64,000 bases of DNA. Source: Chitinophagales bacterium. Its GTDB lineage: Bacteria; Bacteroidota; Bacteroidia; Chitinophagales; CAIOSU01. The position numbers and the translations under genes were made by a program. The notes beneath the pieces were generated by a model. It had not been told where the DNA came from. It made no database searches and saw nothing but the letters and a program-made list of their open reading frames with translations. The stretch covers positions 620,001-684,000 of the forward strand of contig BPHB01000002.1 of assembly GCA_026003335.1 (NCBI GenBank), written 5' to 3'. Of this stretch, positions 44,976 to 53,337 are shown piece after piece; position 1 is the stretch's first letter; each line of letters opens with the position of its first letter.

Positions 44976-46832
44976 TTAATCCAACACATTACTGAAAGTA
45001 TTTTCTATTTTTTTGTGTGGCTGCTGCTTCTTGTCAAACAGGTAGTTTTCAATGACAAGGAAATCCATGTCCGTATTCATAAAACAACGATAGGCATCAT
45101 CCGGAGAATTGACGATGGGTTCTCCCCGAACATTAAAGCTGGTATTTACCAGTATTCCGATACCGGTTATTTCCCGAAATGCCCGTAGCAAGCTATAGAA
45201 GCGCGGATTGATTTCTTTGCTGACTGTCTGCACGCGCGCACTAAAGTCCAGATGTGTGATAGCCGGGAGGGCTGATCTGTTGAAGTAAAGTTTATCCCGC
45301 AGGCTAAGTTCATGAAAATCGGGTGGCAGTTTGTTTCGGAGAGCTTCTTTTACTTCCCCTACTAAAAGCATATAAGGAGAACTCACCGGTAAATCAAAGT
45401 ACTTATCAGCATCTTCCTGCAGGACGGCTGGTGCAAAAGGGCGGAAGCTCTCGCGGAATTTTATTTTCAGATTCAAGCGTTTCTGCATCTCCGGGTTACG
45501 AGGGTCTGCCAGGATACTGCGGTTGCCTAACGCGCGCGGCCCCCACTCGGAGCGTCCCTGAAACCAACCGACAATAGCACCCTGATCCATGCGTTGTGCC
45601 ACAGCTATGCATAAAGCATCAAAATCATCGTAGTGGGTATAGGGGGCATGAAATTTTCTGGACAATTGTTCCACATCCAAATGACTATAAGCGGGACCAA
45701 GGTAAGCCCCCTGCATACAATCATAGACAGAGCTGAAATGACGTGACTTATTAAAATAAATATGCCAAGCACTATATGCAGCACCCAAGGCACCCCCTGC
45801 ATCACCTGCAGCAGGTTGAATATAGATGTCCCGAAAAATACCCTCTTTAAGCAGTTTACCATTGGCAACACAATTCAGCGCCACCCCACCGGCCAGACAA
45901 AGGTGCTCACTGCCGGTTTGCTCCCGGGCATGCCGCGCCATTCTCCGTAGGATCTCCTCGGTAACCTGTTGAATGGCCAGAGCCAGATCGCAGTGAGCCT
46001 GTGTGATTTCAGATTCAGGCCTGCGCCTTGTGATATCGAAAAGCAGCGCCCACTCGTCATCCTTAGCCATGGTCAGTCCTACGGCATAGTTAAAATATTT
46101 CTGATTTAACCATACCGAACCGTCCTCTTTCAGATCTATGAGCTCCTTAAAAATTTTTTCACGGTATTTAACAGTTCTGGATGCCCGCGGATTACCATAG
46201 GGAGCCAGACCCATGAGTTTATACTCTCCTGAGTTTACCCGGAATCCGAGATAATAGGTAAAGGCTGAATATAGCATGCCCACCGAATGCGGGAAGTGCA
46301 GTTCTTTGATAATCTGAATCTGATTGTCTTTGCCATGACAGATAGAAGCGGTAGCCCATTCGCCTACACCATCAATGGTGAGAATAGCGGCTTCCTGTTT
46401 GTTGGAGGGATAGAAGGCGCTGGCAGCATGTGAAAGGTGATGCTCAGGGAACAGCAGCTTCAATTTTCTCTTGTCAAAAGGCTCGATGGCAGCAAGCTCG
46501 TCAAGAATAAGTTTTTTCAAAAACAGCTTTTCCTTCATCCAGACCGGCATGGCCGCAACGAATGAGGATAGTCCCTGTGGAGCAAAGCAATAGTATGTTT
46601 CCAGCAATCGCTCAAACTTCAAAAACGGCTTGTCATAAAAAGCCACCGCATCCAGTTCATCAATGCTTCGGCCACTGTAGCGGAGACAGAATTCCACAGC
46701 CTTTTTGGGAAAGCCTGCATCATGTTTCTTCCGGGTAAACCTCTCCTCCTGGGCGGCAGCGATGATGTGTCCGTCATGCAGTATAGCCGCAGCAGAATCA
46801 TGATAAAACGCAGATATTCCCAGTATATACAT
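44976..46832 (-). CDS. Carbamoyltransferase (NodU/TobZ/CmcH family)
   Basis: A 618-residue enzyme from the ATG at 46832 (MYILGISAFYHDSAAAILHD); an earlier in-frame ATG at 46862 is less likely. The N-terminal Kae1-like domain holds AAQEERFTRKKHDAGFP, FPEHHLSHAASAFYPS (metal-binding His) and LTIDGVGEWATASI; LAGGVALNCVANGKLL and GDAGGALGAAY are the ATP and adenylate blocks. The YrdC-like C-terminal domain includes GRSEWGPRALGNRSILADPR and NTSFNVRGEPIVNSP. Members use carbamoyl phosphate and ATP to carbamoylate hydroxyls of sugars or antibiotics; the acceptor here is unknown. In operon with DUF5989 and SxtJ genes. Confidence 0.93.
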   Translation of the reverse strand: MYILGISAFYHDSAAAILHDGHIIAAAQEERFTRKKHDAGFPKKAVEFCLRYSGRSIDELDAVAFYDKPFLKFERLLETYYCFAPQGLSSFVAAMPVWMKEKLFLKKLILDELAAIEPFDKRKLKLLFPEHHLSHAASAFYPSNKQEAAILTIDGVGEWATASICHGKDNQIQIIKELHFPHSVGMLYSAFTYYLGFRVNSGEYKLMGLAPYGNPRASRTVKYREKIFKELIDLKEDGSVWLNQKYFNYAVGLTMAKDDEWALLFDITRRRPESEITQAHCDLALAIQQVTEEILRRMARHAREQTGSEHLCLAGGVALNCVANGKLLKEGIFRDIYIQPAAGDAGGALGAAYSAWHIYFNKSRHFSSVYDCMQGAYLGPAYSHLDVEQLSRKFHAPYTHYDDFDALCIAVAQRMDQGAIVGWFQGRSEWGPRALGNRSILADPRNPEMQKRLNLKIKFRESFRPFAPAVLQEDADKYFDLPVSSPYMLLVGEVKEALRNKLPPDFHELSLRDKLYFNRSALPAITHLDFSARVQTVSKEINPRFYSLLRAFREITGIGILVNTSFNVRGEPIVNSPDDAYRCFMNTDMDFLVIENYLFDKKQQPHKKIENTFSNVLD

Positions 46833-46901
46833 CCGGCACATAAAGATAGTGCGCAAAAACAACCAGCATTTAACTTTGCTTATTAAAATAATTCCATCGC
46901 C

Positions 46902-47360
46902 ATGAATCTAGAACAAAAAGTAGCCGCAGCCATGAAAGAGGCCATGCTGGCCAAAGATCAAGCCGCACTGCGGGGATTAAGGGCAATCAAAGCTGCCATT
47001 ACGCTGGCCCAAACAGCCGAAGGTGGTAAAAAAAATCTGGATGCTGCTCAGGAAGTGCAACTGCTGCAAAAACTAATTAAGCAACGTAAAGACAGCCTGG
47101 CTATTTATACCCAACAGCGCCGGGACGACCTGGCACAAAAAGAACGTGAAGAAATTGAGGTAATAGAAAAGTTTCTGCCACAACAACTCAGTCCAGAAGA
47201 AATCAAAGAGATATTAAAAAAAATTATCGCAGACTCAGGAGCCTCCGGAATAAAAGACATGGGTAAGGTTATGGGGTTAGCTACCCGTGAACTTGCCGGC
47301 AGGGCAGATAACAAGACTGTTGCCGACATGGTAAAAATGCTATTAACGCAAACAGTCTGA
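46902..47360 (+). CDS. GatB/YqeY domain protein
   Basis: A 152-residue YqeY-type protein. MNLEQKVAAAMKEAMLAKDQ, ALRGLRAIKAAI and EVQLLQKLIKQRKDSLAIY build the N-terminal helical half; IEVIEKFLPQQLSPEEIKEI and DMGKVMGLATRELAGRADN form the GatB-like tail domain. Related to the tRNA-binding tail of amidotransferase GatB; the role of the free form is uncertain. A TAACTTTG element at 46871-46878 lies just upstream. cvpA follows after 13 bases. Confidence 0.92.
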   Translation: MNLEQKVAAAMKEAMLAKDQAALRGLRAIKAAITLAQTAEGGKKNLDAAQEVQLLQKLIKQRKDSLAIYTQQRRDDLAQKEREEIEVIEKFLPQQLSPEEIKEILKKIIADSGASGIKDMGKVMGLATRELAGRADNKTVADMVKMLLTQTV

Positions 47361-47373
47361 AATCAGGGAGCGG

Positions 47374-47904
47374 ATGATTATTGACATTTTGTTTCTGCTG
47401 TTTGCACTCAGTGGATTTATAGCGGGTGTGGCTCGTGGCCTCATCAGTTCGCTCTTTAGTTTTGTTGGCCTCTTTGCAGGGGCATTTCTTGCCATCAAGT
47501 ATAGCTATGATGTTGCCTTATGGATGCAAACAACCCTGGACATTTCCTTTCGCTTACTGCCTCTGGTTGCCTTCCTGTTGATCTTTGCGGGGGTATTTTT
47601 ACTTGTTGAAATAATAATCCGCATACTTGAAAAAGTAGCCAATATGCTTTTACTCGGTTTATTTAACAAAATACTTGGCGGTCTTTTATGGGGGGCTCTT
47701 ATGACCCTGCTGTATAGCATTCTGTTGTGGTATGTTGAGCAATGCGGACTGCTGTCTGAGTCCCTGAAGCTTGACTCCTATACTTTTGCTGGCCTCATTA
47801 CCGTGCCCCCTGCAATTATGCATTTCCTTTCGCTTTGGATACCGGCATTTCAAAACATGATGCATAACCTTGAACAGTTGCTGCGGCAGCAATCATCAGG
47901 ATGA
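47374..47904 (+). CDS. cvpA: CvpA family membrane protein
   Basis: A 176-residue protein with four membrane helices (about 1-20, 24-45, 60-83, 98-122). IDILFLLFALSGFIAGVARG and the polar loop in SLFSFVGLFAGAFLA are typical of CvpA. The family is linked to colicin V export in E. coli and, more widely, to envelope stress, with unknown mechanism. YqeY-CvpA pairing is common in this phylum. Confidence 0.88.
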   Translation: MIIDILFLLFALSGFIAGVARGLISSLFSFVGLFAGAFLAIKYSYDVALWMQTTLDISFRLLPLVAFLLIFAGVFLLVEIIIRILEKVANMLLLGLFNKILGGLLWGALMTLLYSILLWYVEQCGLLSESLKLDSYTFAGLITVPPAIMHFLSLWIPAFQNMMHNLEQLLRQQSSG

Positions 47905-47996
47905 ATGCATGCTGCACAGCAACCACAGCAAACGGCTAAAAGCTTAGCTTTGAATCATACGTATATGGAATGATTGCCCGTTTAACATCCCAAGCC

Positions 47997-48767
47997 ATGC
48001 ACACAGAAATATTCACCGAAGGGCAATTCAAATATTACGAAGCCGGCAGAGGTCAGATACTGCTGCTGCTGCACGGTTTGTTCGGGTCGTTAAGCAACTT
48101 CAAACAGGTGATTGATTATTTTTCAAAGAAAATGAAAGTATCTATTCCTCTTTTACCTCTATATGAGCTCCCGCCAGAGAAAACCGGAATAGAGGGATTG
48201 GTAAACTACTTACATGATTTTATACATTTCAAACAATATAATGATGTAATTCTTACGGGAAACTCATTGGGAGGGCATATTGCGCTTATGTACACCCTTA
48301 AATATCCTGAAAAGGTAAAAGCCATCGCCCTGACCGGAAGCTCCGGATTGTTTGAAAATTCGCTTGGAGTAGATTATCCGAAAAAAAGTGATTATGATTT
48401 TGTACGCAATAAAACAGAATACACGTTTTATAATCCGGCAACGGCTACTAAAGAACTGGTAGATGAAGTATATGAAATTGTAAATAACCGGGAGAAAGCT
48501 ATCCGGATCTTACATTTGGCCCGTTCTGCCCTGCGTAATAATTTGCGTGAACAATTAAAAAACATCTCGGTTCCGGTAATGCTGATTTGGGGTAAAAACG
48601 ACCGCATTACACCCCCTTTTGTAGGCGAGGAATTTCACCGGCTACTGCCCACTTCTTCACTAGAATTTATTAACAAATGCGGTCATGCAGCCATGATGGA
48701 GCAGCCTGAAGAGTTCAACCGAATTCTTGATAATTTCATATCCAAAATTGAAGCCGGTATAACATGA
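47997..48767 (+). CDS. Alpha/beta hydrolase
   Basis: A 256-residue hydrolase from the ATG at 47997 (MHTEIFTEGQFKYYEAGRGQ); an ATG at 47970 is in frame. HGLFGSLSNFKQ is the oxyanion-hole strand, TGNSLGGHIAL the nucleophile elbow (Ser), WGKNDRITPP the acid and KCGHAAMMEQP the histidine. Fold-wise an esterase or C-C hydrolase; substrate unknown. Its stop overlaps the CBS gene start (ATGA). A TAGCTTTG element at 47945-47952 is a likely promoter core. Confidence 0.9.
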   Translation: MHTEIFTEGQFKYYEAGRGQILLLLHGLFGSLSNFKQVIDYFSKKMKVSIPLLPLYELPPEKTGIEGLVNYLHDFIHFKQYNDVILTGNSLGGHIALMYTLKYPEKVKAIALTGSSGLFENSLGVDYPKKSDYDFVRNKTEYTFYNPATATKELVDEVYEIVNNREKAIRILHLARSALRNNLREQLKNISVPVMLIWGKNDRITPPFVGEEFHRLLPTSSLEFINKCGHAAMMEQPEEFNRILDNFISKIEAGIT

Positions 48768-49426
48768 CAGCCAAAGAATTGATTTCTCCTTTGATTCCTC
48801 CTCTTAAACTTACCGACACCGGAGACAAGGCACTGATCTGGATGCATGAGTTCAGTGTACCCTATCTGCCAGTTGTAAATAAAGGAAAGTTTGAAGGACT
48901 GCTGAGCGAGGAAGATGTGATGGATTTTGATGATCCCAGTATGCCCATTAAAAACTATCCGCTCAATATGCCCAAGCCCTCAGTACATGAAAACATGCAC
49001 ATCTATGAAGTCATCAAGCTGGCCGCTGAAATGAAACTGGTTTTAATACCGGTAGTAGATAAGGACGGAAATTTTTACGGAGTCATCACGCAGGAAAGCA
49101 TCATCAACAGCTTTGCAAAACTTAGCTCTATCACCGAAAGCGGCAGTGTGATTGTCCTGGAGCTGAATAAAAATAATTATTCCCTCACCGAAATAGCACG
49201 TATCGTAGAAGAAACCGGTGTGATCATTCTCAGCGCGTATGTATCCACTCAGCGTGATTCCATGAAAATTGAAGTAACCCTCAAGCTGAACACGTCCGAC
49301 ATTAAGCAGGTAGTAGCTTCCTTTGAAAGACACAACTATACCGTTGTGGGCTCTTATCAGGAAACCGAATACTTTGAAGACCTTAAAGATCGGTTTAACT
49401 CCCTGATGAGTTATCTGAATATCTGA
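48764..49426 (+). CDS. CBS-domain pair protein with ACT-like tail
   Basis: A 220-residue protein. Two CBS motifs span 1-60 (FSVPYLPVVNKGKFEGLLSE) and 70-115 (MKLVLIPVVDKDGNFYGVIT), forming an adenosyl-nucleotide-binding module. Residues 126-205 (SVIVLELNKNNYSLTEIARI, VEETGVIILSAYVSTQRDSM) read as an ACT-type domain. It probably senses ATP/AMP or an amino acid; target unknown. Co-translated with the hydrolase by a 4-base overlap. Confidence 0.88.
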   Translation: MTAKELISPLIPPLKLTDTGDKALIWMHEFSVPYLPVVNKGKFEGLLSEEDVMDFDDPSMPIKNYPLNMPKPSVHENMHIYEVIKLAAEMKLVLIPVVDKDGNFYGVITQESIINSFAKLSSITESGSVIVLELNKNNYSLTEIARIVEETGVIILSAYVSTQRDSMKIEVTLKLNTSDIKQVVASFERHNYTVVGSYQETEYFEDLKDRFNSLMSYLNI

Positions 49427-49427
49427 A

Positions 49428-50405
49428 TTATATCGTCCAGGCCTCTCCTACAGCGAGTTCTTTGAGCCGCTCTGAGGCAGCATGCTGTTGCATGATTTTC
49501 CGGAGCCAGCTAATAGGCTCGCCCATGGGTTCGTCCGCAAGATCAAATACGCCATAATGCATTGGCACCAAGAGAGAAGCTTTTAAATCCTCAAAAGCCA
49601 GGTGTGCCTCTGGAGGACTCATATGTACCTCTTTCATCATCCAGGAGGGTTTGTAGGCGCCTATAGGCAACAAGGCAATATCTATTTTGCCAAAAAGGGA
49701 AGCTATTTCCTTAAAGTGCGCATCATAGCCGCTGTCACCGCCAAAATAGATGGTTATCTGCTTATATCGGATAAGAAAACTTCCCCAGAGTCTTCTATGG
49801 TCATCCAGCAGACCACGCTTACCCCAGTGCCGCGCAGGTAAGAAAAAAACTTCAAGACCGCTCCTATCCAAACTATACTGCTGATACCATCCCGCTTCCT
49901 GAATGGTAATATCCGGAACCCAACCACTAAGCAAATCCTGCATATTCAGGGGCACCAGCATCTGCGGCTTAAAACGACCGGCAATTTGCTTCAGACTCTG
50001 TTCATCACAATGATCGCGGTGGTCATGTGAAAGCAATACAAAATCAATGCGGGGAAGCTCTTCCAGAGTATAAGGTACAGGAGCCCAGCGTTTTATCATC
50101 GGCAATGTGCCCAACACCGGATCGGTGATTAAAACTGTGGATCCCAGCTTTATCAGAAAGGATGCGTGCCCCAGCCAGGTGATAAAGCTGCCTTCAAGCC
50201 TGAGAGGTTCATGCACAATAGGCAACATCCAGGAATCTTTCCGTTTTTGTTGTCTTTGTGGATTAGGAGTAACCGCCCAGCGCAGAACCTTTGAAAGAGG
50301 TGTTTTTACCGGCCTTCCAAGGTTCTGAAAGCGCCCATCATGCACAGGGTTCCCCCGCCAATCTTTTTTAATTATGGGTAAATCAGGATTACAAAGTAAT
50401 TCCAT
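49428..50405 (-). CDS. MBL-fold metallohydrolase (UlaG / NAPE-PLD-like)
   Basis: A 325-residue hydrolase. GHASFLIKLGSTVLITDPVL is the first strand block, LSHDHRDHCDEQSL the di-metal HxHxDH motif, IYFGGDSGYDAHFKEI and LLPIGAYKPSWMM supply further ligands, and VPMHYGVFDLADEP the last His. RHWGKRGLLD is typical of the NAPE-PLD subgroup, which cleaves phosphodiester lipids; bacterial substrates are mostly unknown. It converges on the CBS gene with a 1-base gap. Confidence 0.92.
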   Translation of the reverse strand: MELLCNPDLPIIKKDWRGNPVHDGRFQNLGRPVKTPLSKVLRWAVTPNPQRQQKRKDSWMLPIVHEPLRLEGSFITWLGHASFLIKLGSTVLITDPVLGTLPMIKRWAPVPYTLEELPRIDFVLLSHDHRDHCDEQSLKQIAGRFKPQMLVPLNMQDLLSGWVPDITIQEAGWYQQYSLDRSGLEVFFLPARHWGKRGLLDDHRRLWGSFLIRYKQITIYFGGDSGYDAHFKEIASLFGKIDIALLPIGAYKPSWMMKEVHMSPPEAHLAFEDLKASLLVPMHYGVFDLADEPMGEPISWLRKIMQQHAASERLKELAVGEAWTI

Positions 50406-50530
50406 ACCGTTGTCTGGCTGAAGTCATACAATCTTGCTGTTTACTGCAATTTTAGGCTTTGTCAATTTGACAGCACACCATTGACTGGCATAAGCTTTGG
50501 TTAACGGCTGACGCCATACAGAATTTTGCT

Positions 50531-50558
50531 GAAACATAATTTTTGAAACATAATTTTT
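50531..50558 (+). repeat. Two perfect 14-bp tandem repeats before htpG
   Basis: GAAACATAATTTTT occurs twice in a row (50531-50544, 50545-50558), six bases before the htpG start. Placed within the expected leader or promoter of htpG. Confidence 0.7.
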
Positions 50559-50564
50559 CTCTTT

Positions 50565-52403
50565 ATGGAAACCGGACAAATCAACGTTAAAACCGAGAAC
50601 ATTTTTCCCATCATCAAAAAATTTCTTTACTCCGACCACGAAATATTTCTGCGGGAGCTTGTAGCTAATGCAGTAGATGCCACGCAGAAGCTCAAGGGGC
50701 TGGCTTCTCTTGGCGATGTAAAAGAAGAAATCGGGGACACAACTATTGAGGTGATTATTGACGAAAAGGCACGCACCCTTACTGTAAAGGACAGAGGCAT
50801 CGGTATGACTGCCGAAGAGGTGAAAAAATATATAAACCAGATTGCCTTTTCCAGCGCACAGGAATTTGTAGAAAAATTTAAAAACGAGCAGCCCAACATT
50901 ATCGGCAAATTCGGGCTGGGCTTCTACTCGGCCTTCATGGTAGCAGACAAGGTTGAGCTGATAAGTCTTTCGTACAAGCCTGGCTCCAGGGCCGTTAGAT
51001 GGGTATGCGATGGAAGCCCGGAATACACTATGGATGAAGCCGAAAAACAAGATCGCGGTACAGATGTCATCCTGTACATCAGCGAAGAATCCATAGAATT
51101 CCTGGAAACCGAGCGCGTCCGGTCTCTTCTTGAAAAATATTGCAAATTCATGCCGGTAGAGATAAAATTTGACGGACGCATCATCAATAACCCTGTCCCG
51201 GCATGGACCAAAAAACCCGCTGACCTCACCACCAAAGACTATCAGGACTTTTATAAAGAACTTTACCCCTTTTCAGATGCGCCTCTGTTCTGGATACATC
51301 TGAACGTAGATTATCCTTTTCACCTTACCGGAATTCTTTATTTCCCCAAACTGAAAGGCGCTTATGAAATTCAGAAGAATAAAATTCAGCTCTATTGCCG
51401 ACAGGTGTTTGTAACCGATTCAGTTGAAGGTATTGTACCGGAATTTCTCATGCACCTGCATGGCGTCATTGACTCTCCGGATATTCCACTCAACGTATCA
51501 CGAAGCTATCTGCAAAGTGACCCGAATGTAAAAAAAATCAATGCCTATATCACTAAAAAGGTTGCCGAAAAACTATCGGAGCTGTTCAGGGAAAACCGTA
51601 AGGAATTTGAAGACAAATGGAATCAGATAAGCATATTCGTAAAATATGGTATGATGAGTGATGAAAAATTCTACGAAAAAGCAAAGGAATTCTGCTTGTT
51701 AAAAAATACCGAAGAAAAGTTTTTTACTCTGGAAGAGTACAAAGAGAAAATCAAAGCCCTTCAGACTGATCGCCATGGCAACCTCGTTTTACTATACACA
51801 CCCAATGCAGAAGGGCAACATCAGTTTGTGGAAACCGCCCGAAGCAGAAACTATGACGTGCTTCTGGCTGATACTCTTATCGACACGCATTTCTTCAGTC
51901 ATCTGGAACACAAGGAAGACAAACTCACTTTCAAACGTGTAGATGCGGATACCATTGAGCATTTAATAGAAAAGGAGGAGAAAAAAGATTCAGTATTGTC
52001 CAAGAGGGAAGAAGAACAGCTAATCGCGGCATTTAAAGAGCAAATCAACAGTCCTTTCTTTCATGTAATGGTGAAACCGCTATCTCCTGACGATCCGCCT
52101 GCCATCATCACACAGCCCGAGTTTTCCAGACGTATGCGCGAAATGGCCTTAACAGGTGGTTTTAGTGACAAGCATTTTTTACCGGAAGAGTATAACCTTG
52201 TACTGAATGCCAACCACAAATTGATCGGTAATATCCTCAATGAAGAATCTAAAACAAAAAAAGAAGAGCTGATTAATCAGATATTTGATTTGGCGCTCTT
52301 GTCACAGAATATGCTGAAGGGCAGTAAACTGTCTGAGTTCGTCAAACGGAGCTATTCCATACTGCAGGGAGAAAATATTCAGAAAGGGAAAATAATTATC
52401 TGA
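50565..52403 (+). CDS. htpG: Molecular chaperone HtpG (Hsp90)
   Basis: A 612-residue cytosolic Hsp90 that matures client proteins with ATP. The GHKL ATP site is intact: YSDHEIFLRELVANAVDATQ, VKDRGIGMTAEEV and GKFGLGFYSAFMVAD. Middle-domain catalytic Arg lies in RQVFVTDSVEGIVPEFL, SPDIPLNVSRSYLQ. The C-terminal dimer domain ends ENIQKGKIII; the MEEVD tail of eukaryotic forms is absent, as usual. The Asn in LVANAVDA replaces the more common SNASDA. Heat control was not visible beyond the tandem 14-bp repeat upstream. Confidence 0.96.
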   Translation: METGQINVKTENIFPIIKKFLYSDHEIFLRELVANAVDATQKLKGLASLGDVKEEIGDTTIEVIIDEKARTLTVKDRGIGMTAEEVKKYINQIAFSSAQEFVEKFKNEQPNIIGKFGLGFYSAFMVADKVELISLSYKPGSRAVRWVCDGSPEYTMDEAEKQDRGTDVILYISEESIEFLETERVRSLLEKYCKFMPVEIKFDGRIINNPVPAWTKKPADLTTKDYQDFYKELYPFSDAPLFWIHLNVDYPFHLTGILYFPKLKGAYEIQKNKIQLYCRQVFVTDSVEGIVPEFLMHLHGVIDSPDIPLNVSRSYLQSDPNVKKINAYITKKVAEKLSELFRENRKEFEDKWNQISIFVKYGMMSDEKFYEKAKEFCLLKNTEEKFFTLEEYKEKIKALQTDRHGNLVLLYTPNAEGQHQFVETARSRNYDVLLADTLIDTHFFSHLEHKEDKLTFKRVDADTIEHLIEKEEKKDSVLSKREEEQLIAAFKEQINSPFFHVMVKPLSPDDPPAIITQPEFSRRMREMALTGGFSDKHFLPEEYNLVLNANHKLIGNILNEESKTKKEELINQIFDLALLSQNMLKGSKLSEFVKRSYSILQGENIQKGKIII

Positions 52404-52476
52404 ATCGAACTGTAAATACGGACGTAACGCCCAGTTTGGAGATGTAAAAGAGCACTACAAAAGAGTATAGCGTGGA

Positions 52477-52524
52477 ATACAGCTCCCCGCTTCGCCTGCT
52501 TCGGATTACATACACATAATACAT
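52477..52524 (-). pseudogene. Truncated 5' end of a GIY-YIG gene, third copy
   Basis: Minus-strand sequence from 52524 encodes MYYVYVIRSRRSGELY, the start shared with the copies at 52869 and 53305. Identity stops at 52477, and the frame then reads unrelated residues to a stop at 52396. It marks the outer break point of the repeat region beside htpG. Confidence 0.75.
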
Positions 52525-52869
52525 AACAAAAAAAGCCAACCACCTCTGTGATTGGCCTTCCGCTCCTCCTCCAGGACTTGAACCTGGGACCTATCTACCT
52601 CTGGCAGACCAGCCGCTCCAACCACCCCTATTCTATCTGCTTTCTCAACCATTGCCGGCCTCGTCCACTCTTTAAAAAATCGCTCCCGTTGTATAGCCTC
52701 AGAACGGGTCCTCACCTCCTCATAATACACAAGTTCCCACGGCCCCTTGCCCCTCGTATACCGGCTCATACCTGCATTGTGTGCTTCTATTCGCCTGACT
52801 AAATCCCGCGTCTGGCCCTTATACAGCTCCCCCGCTTCGCCTGCTTCGGATTACATACACATAATACAT
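52506..52869 (-). pseudogene. GIY-YIG endonuclease copy A, frameshifted and fused to tRNA-Asn 3' half
   Basis: The ATG at 52869 opens MYYVYVIRSRRSG, but one extra base in a G run (minus strand CGAAGCGGGGGAGC, near 52830) shifts the frame to an early stop. The correct frame resumes and runs on as NAGMSRYTRGKGPWELVYYE, EAIQRERFFKEWTRPAM, then GVVGAAGLPEVDRSQVQV, which is a translation of tRNA-Asn sequence from the D arm to the acceptor end. UPF0213/UvrC-like GIY-YIG proteins are about 80-95 residues; this would be intact apart from one base. The domain cuts DNA in homing or repair enzymes. Confidence 0.75.
52528..52556 (-). terminator. Intrinsic terminator, copy 1 of 3
   Basis: Minus strand: GCCAATCAC, loop AGAG, GTGGTTGGC (9 pairs with one G-T), then seven T. 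It follows the tRNA-like tail of copy A. Confidence 0.85.
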
Positions 52870-52872
52870 AAC

Positions 52873-52901
52873 AAAAAAAGCCAACCACCTCTGTGATTGG
52901 C
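52873..52901 (-). terminator. Intrinsic terminator, copy 2 of 3 (ends tRNA-Asn)
   Basis: Same 9-pair hairpin and T7 as copy 1. It starts 7 bases after the 3' end of the intact tRNA-Asn. The ATG of GIY-YIG copy A lies 4 bases beyond its T run. Confidence 0.88.
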
Positions 52902-52907
52902 CTTCCG

Positions 52908-52981
52908 CTCCTCCTCCAGGACTTGAACCTGGGACCTACTGGTTAACAGCCAGCCGCTCTAACCAACTGAGCTAAGGAGGA
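52908..52981 (-). tRNA. tRNA-Asn (GTT), intact copy
   Basis: Complete cloverleaf on the minus strand: acceptor TCCTCCT/AGGAGGA, D-stem GCTC/GAGC, anticodon stem GCTGG/CCAGT around CTGTTAA (anticodon GTT), T-arm CCAGG-TTCAAGT-CCTGG, discriminator G. CCA is not encoded (the next bases are CGG), unlike the tRNA at 44281. It is the only complete tRNA in a run of damaged copies. Confidence 0.95.
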
Positions 52982-53011
52982 TTCTTTTTTCCCGTATTCT
53001 TCCTTGCTCCT

Positions 53012-53305
53012 GGGTCTTGAACCTGGGACCTATCTGCCTCTGGCAGACCAGCCGCTCCAACCACCCCTATTCTATCTGCTTTCTCAACCATTGCCGGCCT
53101 CGTCCACTCTTAAAAATCGCTCCCGTTGTATAGCCTCAGAACGGGTCCTCACCTCCTCATAATACACAAGTTCCCACGGCCCCTTGCCCCTCGTATACCG
53201 GCTCATACCTGCATTGTGTGCTTCTATTCGCCTGACTAAATCCCGCGTCTGGCCCTTATACAACTCCCCGCTTCGCCTGCTTCGGATTACATACACATAA
53301 TACAT
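53012..53305 (-). pseudogene. GIY-YIG endonuclease copy C, frameshifted, fused to tRNA-like sequence
   Basis: From the ATG at 53305 the frame reads MYYVYVIRSRRSGELYKGQT, RDLVRRIEAHNAGMSRYT, up to IQRERFLRVDEAGNG, stopping at 53084. Compared with copy A, two bases are missing (TTTTTAAGAG for TTTTTTAAAGAG, near 53112), which shifts the frame. Beyond the stop the DNA continues like copy A into GGAGCGGCTGGTCTGCCAGA and a T-arm (CCCAGGTTCAAGACCCAGG) that ends in the array spacer. The catalytic region (GELYKGQT, Arg in RRIEAHN) is intact in this copy, so a shortened protein of 73 residues could be made. Confidence 0.75.
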
Positions 53306-53308
53306 AAC

Positions 53309-53337
53309 AAAAAAAGCCAACCACCTCTGTGATTGGC
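53309..53337 (-). terminator. Intrinsic terminator, copy 3 of 3
   Basis: Same 9-pair hairpin with T7. It follows a tRNA-Asn 3' half (53338-53400) and precedes the ATG of GIY-YIG copy C by 3 bases. Confidence 0.85.
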
